A DNA stretch of 64,000 nucleotides, taken from Isoetes taiwanensis. Lineage: Eukaryota; Streptophyta; Lycopodiopsida; Isoetales; Isoetaceae. Every line of letters starts with the position of its first letter. The first letter of the stretch is position 1. The translations under genes and the position numbers were made by a program. The notes beneath the pieces were generated by a model, which saw nothing but the letters and a program-made list of their open reading frames with translations, did not search any database and was not told where the DNA came from. Positions 19,677-30,794 of the stretch are shown one piece after another. The DNA lies in assembly GCA_021234155.1 (NCBI GenBank), contig JAJEKV010000148.1, forward strand, positions 1,012,616 to 1,076,615, in the 5' to 3' direction.

Positions 19677-20983
19677 GCACATGAAGGGCTTGAAGGGCGC
19701 ATGTAGTGCAGTTTCCCGCCGACAACACATTTCTTATCATAACTTTTGATCCAGAGCTCTGTTTGAGATGATTTTTATTGCGTTGGAAAGCTCTCTCCGA
19801 GATCTTTTTGATAGTGTATGATATGGATATGTTTGGTTAAGTTATCTATGCTAAAACAGCAATTTTTCGGCCGGGTTTGGTAGGCTTTCACATCCTACCA
19901 GCTGATTAATACAGGATTACGCTATTGGATATTGTTTTATGGCTCATTCCGAATGAAGGTTGCAAAAAATTACTATGCATTTTTAGATTTTGAGGCAGTT
20001 ATTAAGCAAATTCCAAGGCTTCTAGATCCTTGAGCTAACAAGCAGAAAAGTTTTCCACTTTGGTTTCTCACCACAAGAATCCATGGAGGCCAAAGGCTAC
20101 TGTTGAATTCCAGTTGAAAAATGTTTGTGTATGGGTGTTGCAAACTTTATGACTTTCAGAATAATGGGATCAATCCCCTCTATCTTTATGGTAACTTTTA
20201 CTTATGTTCTATTTGTTTTATTGTGATGAAATTCAAAAGCTATCTGTGATGAAAGCCTCAAATGAATTCTAGTTTTTTTCTGGTTTGAATTCTAAAATTT
20301 TTGTCACACCCAGGGGAGGGGGGCGTCCTAAGGCCCCGAAGGGGCCAAATTTTTTTTTTTTGCAACACAAACCATTAACATCCAACATATAAAAACCAAC
20401 AATATAACAACCAACACATAACAACCATTGATATTAACAACAAACACATAACTACCATTGACATTAATTAACACAACCATTGGGTCCAACACATTTAAAT
20501 TAAAATCCCCCTTAAACCCCCTTTGGTTTGGGTGCATATTCACACGGGGGGTGACGTAGGGCAGCGAGAGCCCTCATAATTGTATTTTGCACGTACAAAA
20601 TCAACACCATATAGTATTCTGCTTGAAATCTTATAGTATTTTGCGAATATACAGTATAGCAAATTTTGTACTTGCATACCCCACAAACGAGGAACTTTAC
20701 GTACGGTGTAGATTAAGGAATAAGGTGGAGAAAGGAGCAAAAGGGAAGGGAAAAAGGTTATCGGGAACAGGGAAGGGGGAAGGAAAGGAATGGGAAAACA
20801 AGGAAACATGTGAGAAAGACGAGCAAAAAAAAAGAAAAGAAAAAAAAAATAGAGAAAATAAGAAAAAATGAAATGCGGGATAGAGCAAAAGGGAAAGGGA
20901 AAGGGATAGGGCTTTTCTCACTGCATCCCAAAGCATTTACAGGCTCTCAACTTATGCCCAGCAACGCTGGGCACCATTACTAG

Positions 20984-22391
20984 TGATTAATAATGTGGTG
21001 CCTTACCAGCTTAAGATGAGAATGCCTTACCAGAAAACATATTCTATTCATGTCGATCTTCCTATGTGATCGTAAAATCTGCTGTCTAGTTTACTACTCC
21101 ATAGCAATCTGGTACATTATATAGCAGCAGGTCAGATATAGAGACATTCAAACAATGCAAACTATAAATGGGAATGAGAAAACAAATAGCATTATGTTTC
21201 AAAACTTCAACAAATCAAAATCTCTAGGAAAATAAATGCACTGGTCTAACTACTGGAGTATCCATAAAAATCTACAGATTGCTATGAGAATATGGAAAGG
21301 AGCTCACCAATGCTATCATGTAAGATCCGACTGAATCTTGATTTTCTTTATCCACTGCCCTTTCCTTTATTTGTGTTCGATGCTCTATTTCAAATGCTAT
21401 GAAATACCCTAAACCCATCGTTGGCCTTAAATAACCATCATGAGCAGCAACCTACAATGGAAGAGCTGCAGTAGATCGAATAGAATAGAGAACGTACAAT
21501 AATCCTGCTAATACTTGCCAAAATAAGATGAAACTAAGCCGGAATGAAAATATGAAACAGAGGAGGATAATATGAATAAGAGCCGATTGATGCTTATATG
21601 AAGGCAGACACTACATCGTCTATTACTACCTCCAAAATTAGCTCCCAGGGCTAAGAAAAAAAAATTGACTATCTGTCTATAAAGTCCTCTGTTAAAAATG
21701 GACACGAAAATATTTTGAAGCTGCAGAGGGTTCCGTATCCCTAAACCCAGAACCAATCCGTAAAATTAAAAAGATGTGTTCCAAAAATCCTCTATTAGAA
21801 ATGGGCACAAAATTTGAAGCTGCAGAAGGATGCGAATCCCTAAAGCAAATCCTATGCAAGAGCTAGGTTGATCTTGCAAGCTTCCTCCCTTTTTTGCTGT
21901 TGAAAAAAAGCGGCAATAGAAGAGAAACCGGCAAGGATTTGAAGAGCTAGAACATGATTCAGCATTATCTACCTTACACACACACCGTAACGGCTGCATT
22001 ACCCACGCCTAAAGGGAGAAAATGTTGCCGGAAGAAACAACGTTTGGCCGAAAAACTGGTTTTTTCTTTCAAATGTAACACCCGGAAAAGGGCACACCGG
22101 CGTTACCGCCTGCCCCCAAAAACATTTTAAATAAGTAGATTTTACATTTGAGGTATACAATTTACAAGTCTTTCTCCAGTGTATTAGGCTCCGCAGTGTA
22201 GGATTAGATGGCCCGGCATCGTTGATGGGATTAAAATAAAAAACCTGGGCAGTGAGGTCAGCTACATCGAGATTGTTGAGGTTGAACTTAGCTTCTTTAA
22301 TAGCATCATAGTCGACATCAGGAATCTCAGGTTATTTCACTGCTTGGCTTGTTTCTGCATGTTCCTCAACTCCAGGAAGAGCACCTTGCTG
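20984..22391. other. unassigned sequence
   Basis: No supported gene. The stretch from 22190 to 22391 reads partly open on the minus strand (PEIPDVDYDAIKEANLNNLD) downstream of the methyltransferase-like pseudogene and may be its low-complexity tail. A TGTAACACCCGG motif at 22076, common at LTR starts, has no visible partner. Confidence 0.35.
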
Positions 22392-22850
22392 CTAGGACAC
22401 AGGGACTGCAGCAAGGATAGGATTGAGCACGCAGTCTAGCCTACCAAAAATCCCCTTCAGGCACTGTTGTTTGACCGGATCATGTTCGAACACGATGCAG
22501 AATTTTTTGTGAATCAGTGCAGCTCTGCCAAAAGCACCACAAGAGAAATAATCGAACACTCCTGTACCTGGCTGTACGAGCTCTTGCACGAGGTAGGAAC
22601 AAGTTGCAGGACCCAGCTGACTTCTCATTATGATTTCTTTGGGCAAGCCTTGTCAACTGTACCTGAATCTGCTGCGAAAGAGTTTTTCTATCATAGCCTC
22701 TTCTTCAGATTGAGCAGGAAGTGGTGGAAGATGCTGGGGGTGATCAGCATAGGAAAACCTGAGGTCAATCTCTTTGACAACAGTTGTGAAAGTTGTGACA
22801 TGCTTAGAAACTGAACAACCATGTGGAGGGGAGCTGGGAGACGGGTTCAT
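22392..22850 (-). pseudogene. methyltransferase-like region, second locus
   Basis: The minus strand reads VVKEIDLRFSYADHP..., a stop (after FRYS), then KEIIMRSQLGP, LVQELVQPG and VFDYFSCGAFGRAALI followed by CIVFEHD. This aligns with exon 3 of the first-locus gene, where LVQ-like text precedes VEVNCGGNIAREALLMGREV. The version here is closer to a classical methyltransferase motif I (D-Y-F-S-C-G-A-F...A-L-I...F-E-H-D) than the first one. The internal stop makes it a pseudogene. The ParB-like part is missing. It lies immediately beside, and divergent from, the transposase C-terminal remnant at 22906, as expected of an internally deleted element. Confidence 0.6.
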
Positions 22851-22905
22851 ACCAGAGTCCAGATAGGAGGGTTCTCAAGGAGCAATCACATCTAAGAAAG
22901 TTCAC

Positions 22906-23361
22906 TTGGGTCCTAACAATGGTTCCAAGTGGTTTGTGGGAAGTACGGCCTCAAAGCCGAAGTGGTTTGATCTTCCTGAGTGGGATCCCTTTGAGGACAT
23001 CAAGGAAGGATACTTTGTGCTAGTAAGGCCTGACGATGAGGATTGTCCAATATGGTTAGGGGTGGCGCTCTCTGATGTAACCACCACCATGGCTGATGGA
23101 GAGGAGTTGCGTCCTGGATTCCAAGTTCAGCCCATTGAAAGACACAAGAAGGGCAACTTAAAGGAGCAATACACCGACTGCTGGGAGAAGAAGTGGAGGG
23201 CAAATCATGCTGATCCTCAAAGGAAAGAATTGGTGGAGTGTGTGGTATGGTCATATCCAACTTGTCACATTTCAAAGGACAAGACACACAAGATCCCAAA
23301 AAGGGAGATGGACAAAGCCATGAGCAACCTCCATGCTATATCATTGTATGAGGGTAGATAA
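22906..23361 (+). pseudogene. C-terminal domain of DUF7869-type transposase, second locus
   Basis: The 151-codon frame contains FEDIKEGYFVLVRPDDEDCP, IWLGVALSDV, FQVQPI and QYTDCWEKKWRANHADPQ. These match in order the C-terminal domain of the first-locus transposase (GMFLIVRPENVNETPFWLGI, YRECWTKRWKCNPQDAQQW). The catalytic part is absent. Together with the divergent methyltransferase-like remnant it looks like an element that lost about 7-8 kb of interior. Sequence divergence from the first locus shows it is a distant relative, not a recent copy. Whether it is transcribed is unknown. Confidence 0.7.
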
Positions 23362-23566
23362 TATTGAGAAGCTTGAAAACTTTCTCAACTAGTGGTTTGT
23401 AAAATTTATGAGGAAAACAAGTTACCCAGTTCTTTGTGTATGATGTGTATTCTATTCAAGCATTCAATTCAGATTTTTTTTTTCTATAGTATGAGTCCCA
23501 TTTTCAGTCTAAGTCCCAAATTTCGAGATTTGACCCACTTTAATTAAATGCGACTTATATTTGATT

Positions 23567-24078
23567 GTAGCCAGAGAAACCATCCATGAAGGAGTACATC
23601 TCATGGTCTGCTACTTCTAGAACTTGATCAGTGAAGGGTAGGGGGAAAAATGATCTCGTTCCGTAGCCATATTGAGTTTTCTGTAATCCACGCAAACACG
23701 TATTTTCCCATTATGCTTAAGGGCAATAACAATGGGGCTCACCCACTCAGAATGTTTGACCTCATAAATAAGTCCAGCAGCCAGAAGTTTATCAATTTTG
23801 GCTTTGACGCGGTCACAATAGTTGGGGTTGAGCCTGCACTGTCGTTGCTAGATGGAGCGTGCATCAGGTTTGGTAGGAATGGTGACTTCCCCCAGCTCTT
23901 TTTTGATACCTCTTAAATCTTTATAACTCCATACAAAAATGTGCTTGAATTTTTTGAAGAGACTGTGTGCGCGAGCTTTATAGGGTTTGGGAAGATTGGC
24001 AGCTAACTTGATTGGTTGGTTGTCTCCTAAATCAATGATTTCAACTTTTAGAGTCTGAATATGCGTAATGACATCCAT
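23567..24078 (-). pseudogene. gypsy reverse transcriptase, N-terminal part
   Basis: The minus strand has LFKKFKHIFVWSYKDLRGI (the usual conserved segment before RT). It continues with VKAKIDKLLAAGLIYEVKHS, WVSPIVIALKHNGKIRVCVD-YRKLN, then PLPFTDQVLEVA and MDGFSGYNQI. These are RT motifs 1-3 of Ty3/gypsy elements. The YVDD-type active site would lie beyond the break and is missing. At least one frameshift separates the segments. Non-functional. Confidence 0.8.
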
Positions 24079-24360
24079 GTCTGTGACAGTATGAGCAGGT
24101 GGTTATAACAATCTGCGTGGAAAAGAATAGAGGATGTTGAGTTAGATCCAGTAAAGGTTGTGTCATAACAGCAGCAATATCAACAGCGCCCGTAAGGGTG
24201 CCAACATCCTACTGGAGTTCAACACGTTGAATGCAATTGCAAGGCGCGAGATAGGGATCAAGCAAGGATGCAACAACGTGGTCTTTATCTAGACTCATAT
24301 CGCCCCAAGGATCAACATACTCAGGATAGGCAGATAAAGGCAAGCCGACGCCTGGTGCTT

Positions 24361-26061
24361 GGACGTGAGAAGTGTTTTTTTTTTTTTGAAGAACTGTGTC
24401 AGCAATATATTAAAAGAATGGTAATGTTACAAAGCAAGTGAGGAGGAAGGAGAACTGCCCCAAAGAGACAGTGATACCTCGACACTCCACAACAACTGCA
24501 ACTCTACTGCTGTACAAACTGACCATCACCATCTACCACACCCAAGAAGTCCCGCCAAATGGAAAACTTCCGCTCTACTAATCCCGGGAACACCAAAAAG
24601 CTTTGAAATAGCTTGTACCGAAGTCGAGGAATCGAGAGGTCCGCAGTCAGTTGAATCCCCGAAGATCCACAACCGCCGCCGCTTCCAAATCAGCCACACC
24701 AACCAAGCCATATACGGATGCAAGGCTTGCTGCCGCACGAGTGGCCAAACACCGGGATACACATGAAGCAAAGAATTGTTGGCTATTCAATCTCACCAAA
24801 AACGAGCCCGACCCAATCCTGTGCAACTCGCAAATGAGGGCATAAAACCGCACAATGCTCCACGATCTCACGATGAAGGCCACAACAAGGGCAAAGAGGG
24901 CTCACACCCGCCTAAACCGACTCACAAGGACATTCACCCGAGGCGGTTGCACCACCCGCCACATAAGCACCCGAACCTTCGATTGGGGAAGTGAGCTCCA
25001 TGTCCACGCCCAAACCGAAGCCATCGAGAACACCGAAGCCGCAGAGACCACTTGCCAGGGCAAGAGTGTCATGAATAGCCAACACCCGGTAACAAGACCG
25101 CACAAAACAAGAAGATACAACATCCGGATGAACCTTCCAAACCCGCACCACCACATCACCCCGAGGGACTATAGGTATATGTAGCGGAATACTCCCCGCC
25201 ACTTGTTCCCGTGACAGTCCTGGCCATCGCCCTTCAAGTAAAAGCGAGCTTCGAAAAGAACTCCCACGGCTAGCTGACCATCCCAATACCAATCCTCCAA
25301 GGTGAGCACGCAGCTCGCCTCCAACGGCCTCAAGGCCCGAGAGCATGCACAAGTGGCGACCAAGGGCAAGTACGCAGGAGGTAGAGGAACCCACAAGAAA
25401 GGAGAAGAGTGGTGATAAACCGAGGCATAATCTAGTGGAAGAGCACACGACGTGATCCCAAGCCCGCAACACCCCCGCGGAGAAAAGGGGACGATGTGGG
25501 AAAGGCCGAGACCATACAACAGCGCCTGGGGCAACTCTACATGCACAGACGACTTTCCAAATGCCACACAATGGCGAAGAGATTGCCACAATAGTGCGCG
25601 CAGGAGAACATGCTCCATCCCGAGAATGCTCCAAATAAACTTAGAGACCAACACCTTACTATGCAAGTGCCAAATCCAATGGCCAAGCCCCCATCCTCCC
25701 GGGGCGGAGACACTTCCACCAAGCCACTTTAACAACCGCCCCTTCATCATCCCCGCCCACACAAAATTTCGAACAATCTTATCCAAAGCCCCAGATCTTA
25801 CCCTCGGGGAGCTAACATCGCAGATGCCGATACACATGAGTGCTACAAAGTAATCGACTTGGCAATAGTGATCCCTACCGCCATGGACAACTTGCTACCC
25901 TTCCACCAATTGAGGTGTTTCTGCAACCCCTGCAAAATCTCATCCCACACCCTCCCCATGGAAACATCCCCTCCAAAGGGAATACCCAACAGCTTAGTAC
26001 ACACATTACCTGGAAGCACCTTCCAAGGGAATAGAGCCAAACAAGGGGGACGTGAGAAGTG
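24361..26061 (-). mobile_element. 5'-truncated LINE nested in the gypsy element, 14-bp duplication
   Basis: The insertion is 24375-26047, flanked by GGACGTGAGAAGTG at 24361-24374 and 26048-26061. Its 3' end on the minus strand is a poly(A) tail (T run at 24375-24387). Coding remnants on the minus strand are YLGIPFG-like text (LLGIPFGGDVSMGRVWDEIL) with LNWWKGSKLSMA, the C-terminal RT segment of plant LINEs. They also include LDKIVRNFVWAG...KWLGGSVSAPGGWGLG, the region that precedes the zf-RVT zinc-binding domain. Truncation in the RT region is typical of incomplete reverse transcription. GC content is higher than in the surrounding gypsy sequence. Confidence 0.92.
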
Positions 26062-26236
26062 ATGGTTCAGCATGTCCAACAGAGATGAGTTTTTCAATTT
26101 CAAGATTCATAGTGGCATTCAATTGGCCATCAGTAATGACAAGTTGATCAGTGGCCCAATAGTAAATGTTTTTAGCCTGACGGAGGAAAGGTCATCCAAC
26201 CAGCATTTCATAATCACTAGGATCCTCTCCAGTTTT

Positions 26237-26782
26237 TCAAACACCAAATTCCAAGGGGAATTTGGGATCACCGATGCTGATGCGAAGAATGGGAGTGACG
26301 CCTTGAGGGCGCATGATGTGTCCATTGGCGAACTTGATGTCATAAGGAGCACGAGATAGTTGAATGATGCCCAGTTGTTTCTTGAGTTTATCCGTGATAA
26401 GGTTGACAACACTGCCTCCATCAATCTGTACATGATTAATCTGTTGATTCTCAAAAGATGCATGAACCATGGGTGTGGAAGTGGCGACAGCGCCAACAAG
26501 AACAGTGGGTAGCGGCAATTGTTCCCTGAGGGCAGGGCATAACTTTAAGATAGTGGAGATGAGGGGAATTTTGATCTTGGCGAGCTCTTCTTGCAGCTCC
26601 AAGGGAACATGTGCTAAGGGATCAACATGATCCAATGGCGCGACTGCTTGGGGCATCGAGGCTGAAACTTTCTTGAGGTGTTCGACTTCATCTTCTATAC
26701 TACGGCTGAGCGCATGAGGTGGTTGTAGACGTGTAGGGCGCTTCCGGCTGACACTGTTGAGCACGTGTGGTAGCGTGAACAT
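26237..26782 (-). pseudogene. gypsy aspartic protease region
   Basis: A 181-codon minus-strand frame with QIDGGSVVNLIT (D-G-G in place of the usual D-S/T-G), then IKFANGHIMRPQGV and LRISIG. This is the order of strand motifs in retroelement pepsin-like proteases (active site, then the flap region). In the intact family this enzyme cuts the Gag-Pol polyprotein. It lies downstream of gag and upstream of RT on the same strand. Confidence 0.7.
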
Positions 26783-27261
26783 TGGTCAGCGTGCGTCCTT
26801 CAGCCGCTTGCATGAGCTTAAGTATACTTTGATGGACTTTGGCCATAAGATGAGGCATGCGCTTGTCTAGATCAGGGACAAAATGTACCATCTTACGTTC
26901 CTCATAAGGGACATTGTCGACTACAAAAGCAGGCTGCGTGTCGTGAGGCGTGAGCGTCAAGGGGCGGCTAACCAGGTGCTGGTGTGAGACCAAACCAACC
27001 CAGTTGGATTGTTGGACTGGAGTATTGAGAGCTTGATAGATCTCTTCTTGAGCTTGTTGGTCCAATACAGCAAGTAGAGGAGCTTGTTGGGTCCTCTGCT
27101 GTTGAAGCGTTCGAGGTGGTTTTTTCAACGTGGGGCGGGGGCCTTGTTTCCCATTGGCGACCCAGAGTTGATAAGCTGATAATATTGAGCTTCACATGAT
27201 CAAAATGAGTGCGTGAGCTTTGGCCTCGTGATTGTTGAGGTGGCTGAGGTTGTGGATATTG

Positions 27262-28040
27262 CTATTGTTGTTGATATTGCTGAGGCCTCTGAACTTGAAA
27301 GATCATTTTTTGTCGAAAAGGCGTGGGATGAGAGCGCGTGCATTCTTCAGTAGCATGATTGCAGATATTGCAATGTTTGCAGTGAGGAGGACCATTAATA
27401 GAATTGCATTCATTGGCCAGGTGTCCTTGATACTTACAAATGTGGCAGAGTAGATTGATGAGGTTGAACAGTGTTTTGTAGAACCATAACAGGAGGAATG
27501 AAAGGGAGATCTGTGAGAGGAATACCATGGGAGGAGATTAACAGAATGATTGACCAATTCAATAGCGTGGTCCAGCGTCTTGGGTCGCAAGTATTCAGTC
27601 ATAAGACGAATAGCAGGAGGAAGGCCTTGCAGAAACCAAACTAAGATCTGACCCTGCGTGGGGTATTCCTTGAGCTTGCTATGCAAGCTATCATCAAAAT
27701 CACGGGCAAACTCCGTGGGTGGTTGTTGAAGGTCGTTGAGTTGCTTGAGAAGTTGTTGATCATCATCAGTAGTACCATAACGTGATAGAAAGACTGTCTT
27801 CATTTCTTGCCAGTTCTATTTCCAATGACTTTTATTGGCCATGTGCCATTGATGAGGTGCTCCACGCAGCGTGGTTAAGAAAATGTGAAACTTGAGCTGT
27901 GGCTGAGAGTGGCCGTTTAAGATAGCCAGAGCTTTACATTCTTCCATGTGTGCCTGAGCACTCTGATCCAGGATAGGTTTTCCTTCCGCATTCCCAAAAA
28001 CCGGATAGGTAAGGGGTGAAAGCATGCTAGGGAGTACCAT
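27262..28040 (-). pseudogene. gypsy gag with two CCHC zinc knuckles
   Basis: The minus strand contains LRGAPHQWHM (compare the usual L-x-G-x-A-x-x-W of retrotransposon gag), then a stop, then TVFLSRYG, FARDFDDSLHSKLKEYP and VWFLQGLPPAIRL-MTEYLRP. In a shifted frame follow two CX2CX4HX4C knuckles, CHICKYQGHLANEC and CKHCNICNHATEEC, joined by a short linker. Gag forms the virus-like particle and the knuckles bind element RNA. The frameshift and stop make it inactive. Confidence 0.75.
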
Positions 28041-28049
28041 CTAAAGTTC

Positions 28050-28575
28050 TTTTTAGGGAGTGCAAAACTACCCAGAAAAGTACCCAGCACTGGGTACTGG
28101 GAACTTGCATAAATGTCTCGATATATAATAATTTTGAGAGTTGATTCATTCATTTTAATCTCTAATAGTATTGTGATCCTCTAATACTATAGATTAACAT
28201 GTTATTGACCTTCAATTCAAAATTTTTGAATTGATTTTAATGGAAAGAAAAAACAGAAAGTACCAGTTTTAAAAGTACCTAGTGTAGGTACTTTTGAGGG
28301 TTCCAAAAGTGGTACACCGTAGCACACATCAACCACGATTCCGTTATTTTGAAATTATTCCACTGTTCAATTTTCGGGTTTTTCCCTATGTTTTGAGCAA
28401 GAAATTGCATCCTGTATTTGTTTTCTAATATGAATTGGTGGCAATATTGCACCATTTATTGAATGTGCTAGAGATTAGTGACAACAAAACTAAGGCAAAA
28501 AGTAGAGTGTAGACTAGAAAGAGCCAAGAACAAACTAGTTTTGCATCAAAAAACATCTTGTATGTTCAAATAAGT
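28050..28575. other. AT-rich flank with short inverted GTACC motifs
   Basis: Contains AAAGTACCCAGCACTGGGTA and, about 170 bp on, AAAGTACCTAGTGTAGGTAC, two small hairpin-forming motifs that might be the ends of a small MITE. No gene is visible. Confidence 0.35.
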
Positions 28576-29700
28576 TATGTACATGTACAAGATATATTAC
28601 AAATCTGAGTACATTTTCATTGTCATTAATTTTTTACAACCAAATGATAGTCTATACTTTATAGGGTTCACTTTTCCTTGTAAATCTGGTCTACTACTTA
28701 CGAAAGCAGGCACTGTAGGGGCTGACATCAGAGAGTCAAACATCTGTAATGTTTCTGCTGACACACAATTCTTTTCATTTACATTATTTGGGTGCCATAT
28801 CAGAGGACTTATGATGTTGCCTACGTTCAAGCAACACTTGATGGGGTCATCGTCTATCTGCTCTTCTTGAAATCCTTCTATCACCTCCAAGGCCTCATGT
28901 ATATTTTTGATGAAGATATTCTTTGCTCCATGTTATGGACGACGAACAATCCCACAATTACCGTGATCTAAAATAATCTAGAAATCAAAGTTCTTCAGCT
29001 CTGGAACAACTTCTTTAATTAAGTCGTATTTAATTAAAGTGGGTCTCATTCCATTCCCACTTTTTTTTGGGAACCCTGTTATTTTACACAAAAAGGACCT
29101 GGAAATATTACTCGGACTCGAAAACTGTCTAGAATTTGAATATTTGTCTGTTAGTGTGGGTCCAATCTTTCTCCCAGTTTTCTCGGATCGCGAGTCGAGA
29201 ACAAGAAGAATACAACTCAAACAATGGAATTTCATTACAGATTGAAACCAAAGTTGTAGTTGAAAAAGAATTTTTGTTAATAAATTGAATAGCTACAATG
29301 TATTTTACATCGGACGCAGAGACCATGGTGGTCTTGCTGTCACTACAGATACATCATCGTGGTAGGTGGTCCACCTTAGGGGATGAATGTGCGGGGCTTC
29401 TTCTTGCCATCTGTAAACCTTGGGGGCAACCTGAAGAATGTGGGAATGCCTCACGAGGAGGTGCCTCGGGAACCACCCGGTGACCTGTCCACCCAATTTC
29501 TCCACTCTCCTCCCGCAGCTTTTCATCAATGGCCGGATCGAATGTGCTCCTTTCCCAACCTCCGTGGATGTCATGCAATGCTTGCAAGATGCTTTGAGCT
29601 TTCTGGACTTGCGAAATGTTCTTCCTCTCTTCTTCATCCCTTGAGGTCACATAGCATCTGCAATCACGAGCAAGCTTATCCCAAAGCCCTGGCAAGAGTG
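28576..29700 (-). pseudogene. decayed coding region of unknown family
   Basis: Several minus-strand segments read open with protein-like composition. They are a 113-codon frame at 29354-29695 (starts MPGLWDKLARDCRCYVTSRD), a short one at 28978-29235 and VIEGFQEEQIDDDPIKCCLN...ISPLIWHPNN at 28597-28890. The segment between the last two reads LDHGNCGIVRRP with stops either side. I do not recognise the family. It may be one gene broken by stops or unrelated exons of a transposon. Confidence 0.3.
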
Positions 29701-29824
29701 TAGCCTGAGCGAGATCTGTGCCTGAACCACCTGGAGCAAAGAGAGTCCATGATTAACAATTACGGTGCCATTAGTCAAAACGAAGAAAAAAATGGAGAAT
29801 TGAAAATAGAATGGAGAACATTCA

Positions 29825-30090
29825 TCCTATATTATAATCTAGATCCAACGACTCAGATCTAGAGCTATAGATCTGAAGGCCATGGTAAAACAAACAAAAG
29901 AAAGAAAGTGGCTTCCTCCTTTGGTTGTTGTGGAGTTCATTGATGCATTGTAGATATCAATTATTCGCCCTCTTGCTATCGCCTACGTGAGGCGACCTAG
30001 ATTTAAAAACGCTTCTCACGAATAGTTTAAGCATACAAGAAATTTATCGCGGCGGCTAAGGCCGCCGCGAACATTTCTCTTTACTGACTT
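29825..30090 (+). mobile_element. possible Helitron 5' end and separate GC-rich hairpin
   Basis: TCCTATATTATAATCTAG at 29825, preceded by A, resembles the 5' ends of the two complete Helitrons here. A 22-base hairpin (CGCGGCGGC-TAAG-GCCGCCGCG) lies at about 30047-30072, but no CTRR-T follows at the expected distance. It could be a degenerate short Helitron, or the 5' end could belong to an element whose 3' end I did not find. Confidence 0.3.
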
Positions 30091-30573
30091 GGTGCAATTC
30101 AAAATCCAAGTAATATAAAGGGAATTTCAAGATAAATTTTTTTGACTAAACAATCTGTTGATTAGTAAGTTAATGTCAGTCTATTAATTCATAGGCAAGA
30201 ACAGCTAAACCTGTGAAACCATTGAATGGGATGGTGAATTCAGTTTTTAAGAGCTTAAAAAACTATGCCCCCAAAACAATAATGTACAACAATTGTCTGT
30301 GTGCTCCATTTAGCTCTACTGATATGCTACTACACCTGACCATTGCTAAGTGTTGGTATAAGAATAATACATCTCTCTTTCCATCAAATACTCCATTAAC
30401 TTTTGGCCTTTGATGTTGAATGTATAAGGTGTGGTGTTCCTCATCTTGATAGATGCAATCTATTAACACATTTGGAACAAATTGATGTAACATCAAAGTT
30501 TATTCAAAATTTATTGCATATCATAGAATAGTTAAGTTGTTAGCCTAGAGAATGGCACACATCAATTAGACTT

Positions 30574-30639
30574 GTAAGTATTTCTTTGATCAGTAAGGCC
30601 CACAATGTAAGTATTTCTTTGATCAGTAAGGCCCACAAT
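30574..30639. repeat. 33-bp direct duplication
   Basis: Two adjacent copies of GTAAGTATTTCTTTGATCAG plus TAAGGCCCACAAT start at 30574 and 30607. They lie in the presumed intron upstream of the ligase fragment. Confidence 0.85.
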
Positions 30640-30794
30640 TTCGTTTTTCTTTTATATATGTATTGTCTTCATTGGTCCACTCTTTGTCTGCGTGCCTACT
30701 TTCTTGCCGATTTCTTGATCTCTTATTAATCAGTAGCCTCCTTCGTTTGCTACTATAAGTACCTCTATTACTCTTATACCATTTTCTTTTGCAG

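Larger units (their letters stand above)
18651..20983 (+). mobile_element. complete Helitron, 2.33 kb, non-autonomous
   Basis: The 5' end is TCTTATATTATAATGTT at 18651, preceded by A. The 3' end is the hairpin GCCCAGCAACGCTGGGC (20956-20972), then ACCATTA and CTAG (20980-20983), followed by T. Insertion between A and T without duplication, TC start, hairpin and CTAG end all match Helitrons. The first 17 bases and the whole hairpin are shared with the independent Helitron at 36011-39233, which confirms both boundaries. There is no Rep/helicase gene. The body is made of purine-rich tracts, a 57-bp tandem triplicate and AACCATTGACATTAA-like short repeats near 20370-20490. Confidence 0.9.
23555..28040 (-). 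mobile_element. decayed Ty3/gypsy retrotransposon, minus strand
   Basis: Reading leftwards from 28040 are gag, zinc knuckles, aspartic protease and the start of reverse transcriptase. It is cut off near 23555 inside RT, just after the F-x-D-G-F-S-G-Y-N-Q motif. Stops and frameshifts occur throughout, for example within gag after SHWK. A LINE is nested at 24375-26047 between the protease and RT parts. Integrase, RNase H and LTRs are not seen. The left break adjoins the deleted DUF7869-type element, so one probably interrupts the other. Confidence 0.8.

Noticed and set aside
19441-19749. Repetitive open frames on both strands (HDKSP and CVVHNG-type repeats).
   Set aside because: Translation of the 57-bp tandem triplicate, not a protein gene.
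24651-26062. Plus-strand open frames of up to 133 codons.
   Set aside because: Antisense shadows of the GC-richer LINE coding remnant.
30047-30076. GC-rich hairpin as a Helitron 3' end.
   Set aside because: No CTRR followed by T at the normal 5-12 base distance; kept only as a weak candidate.
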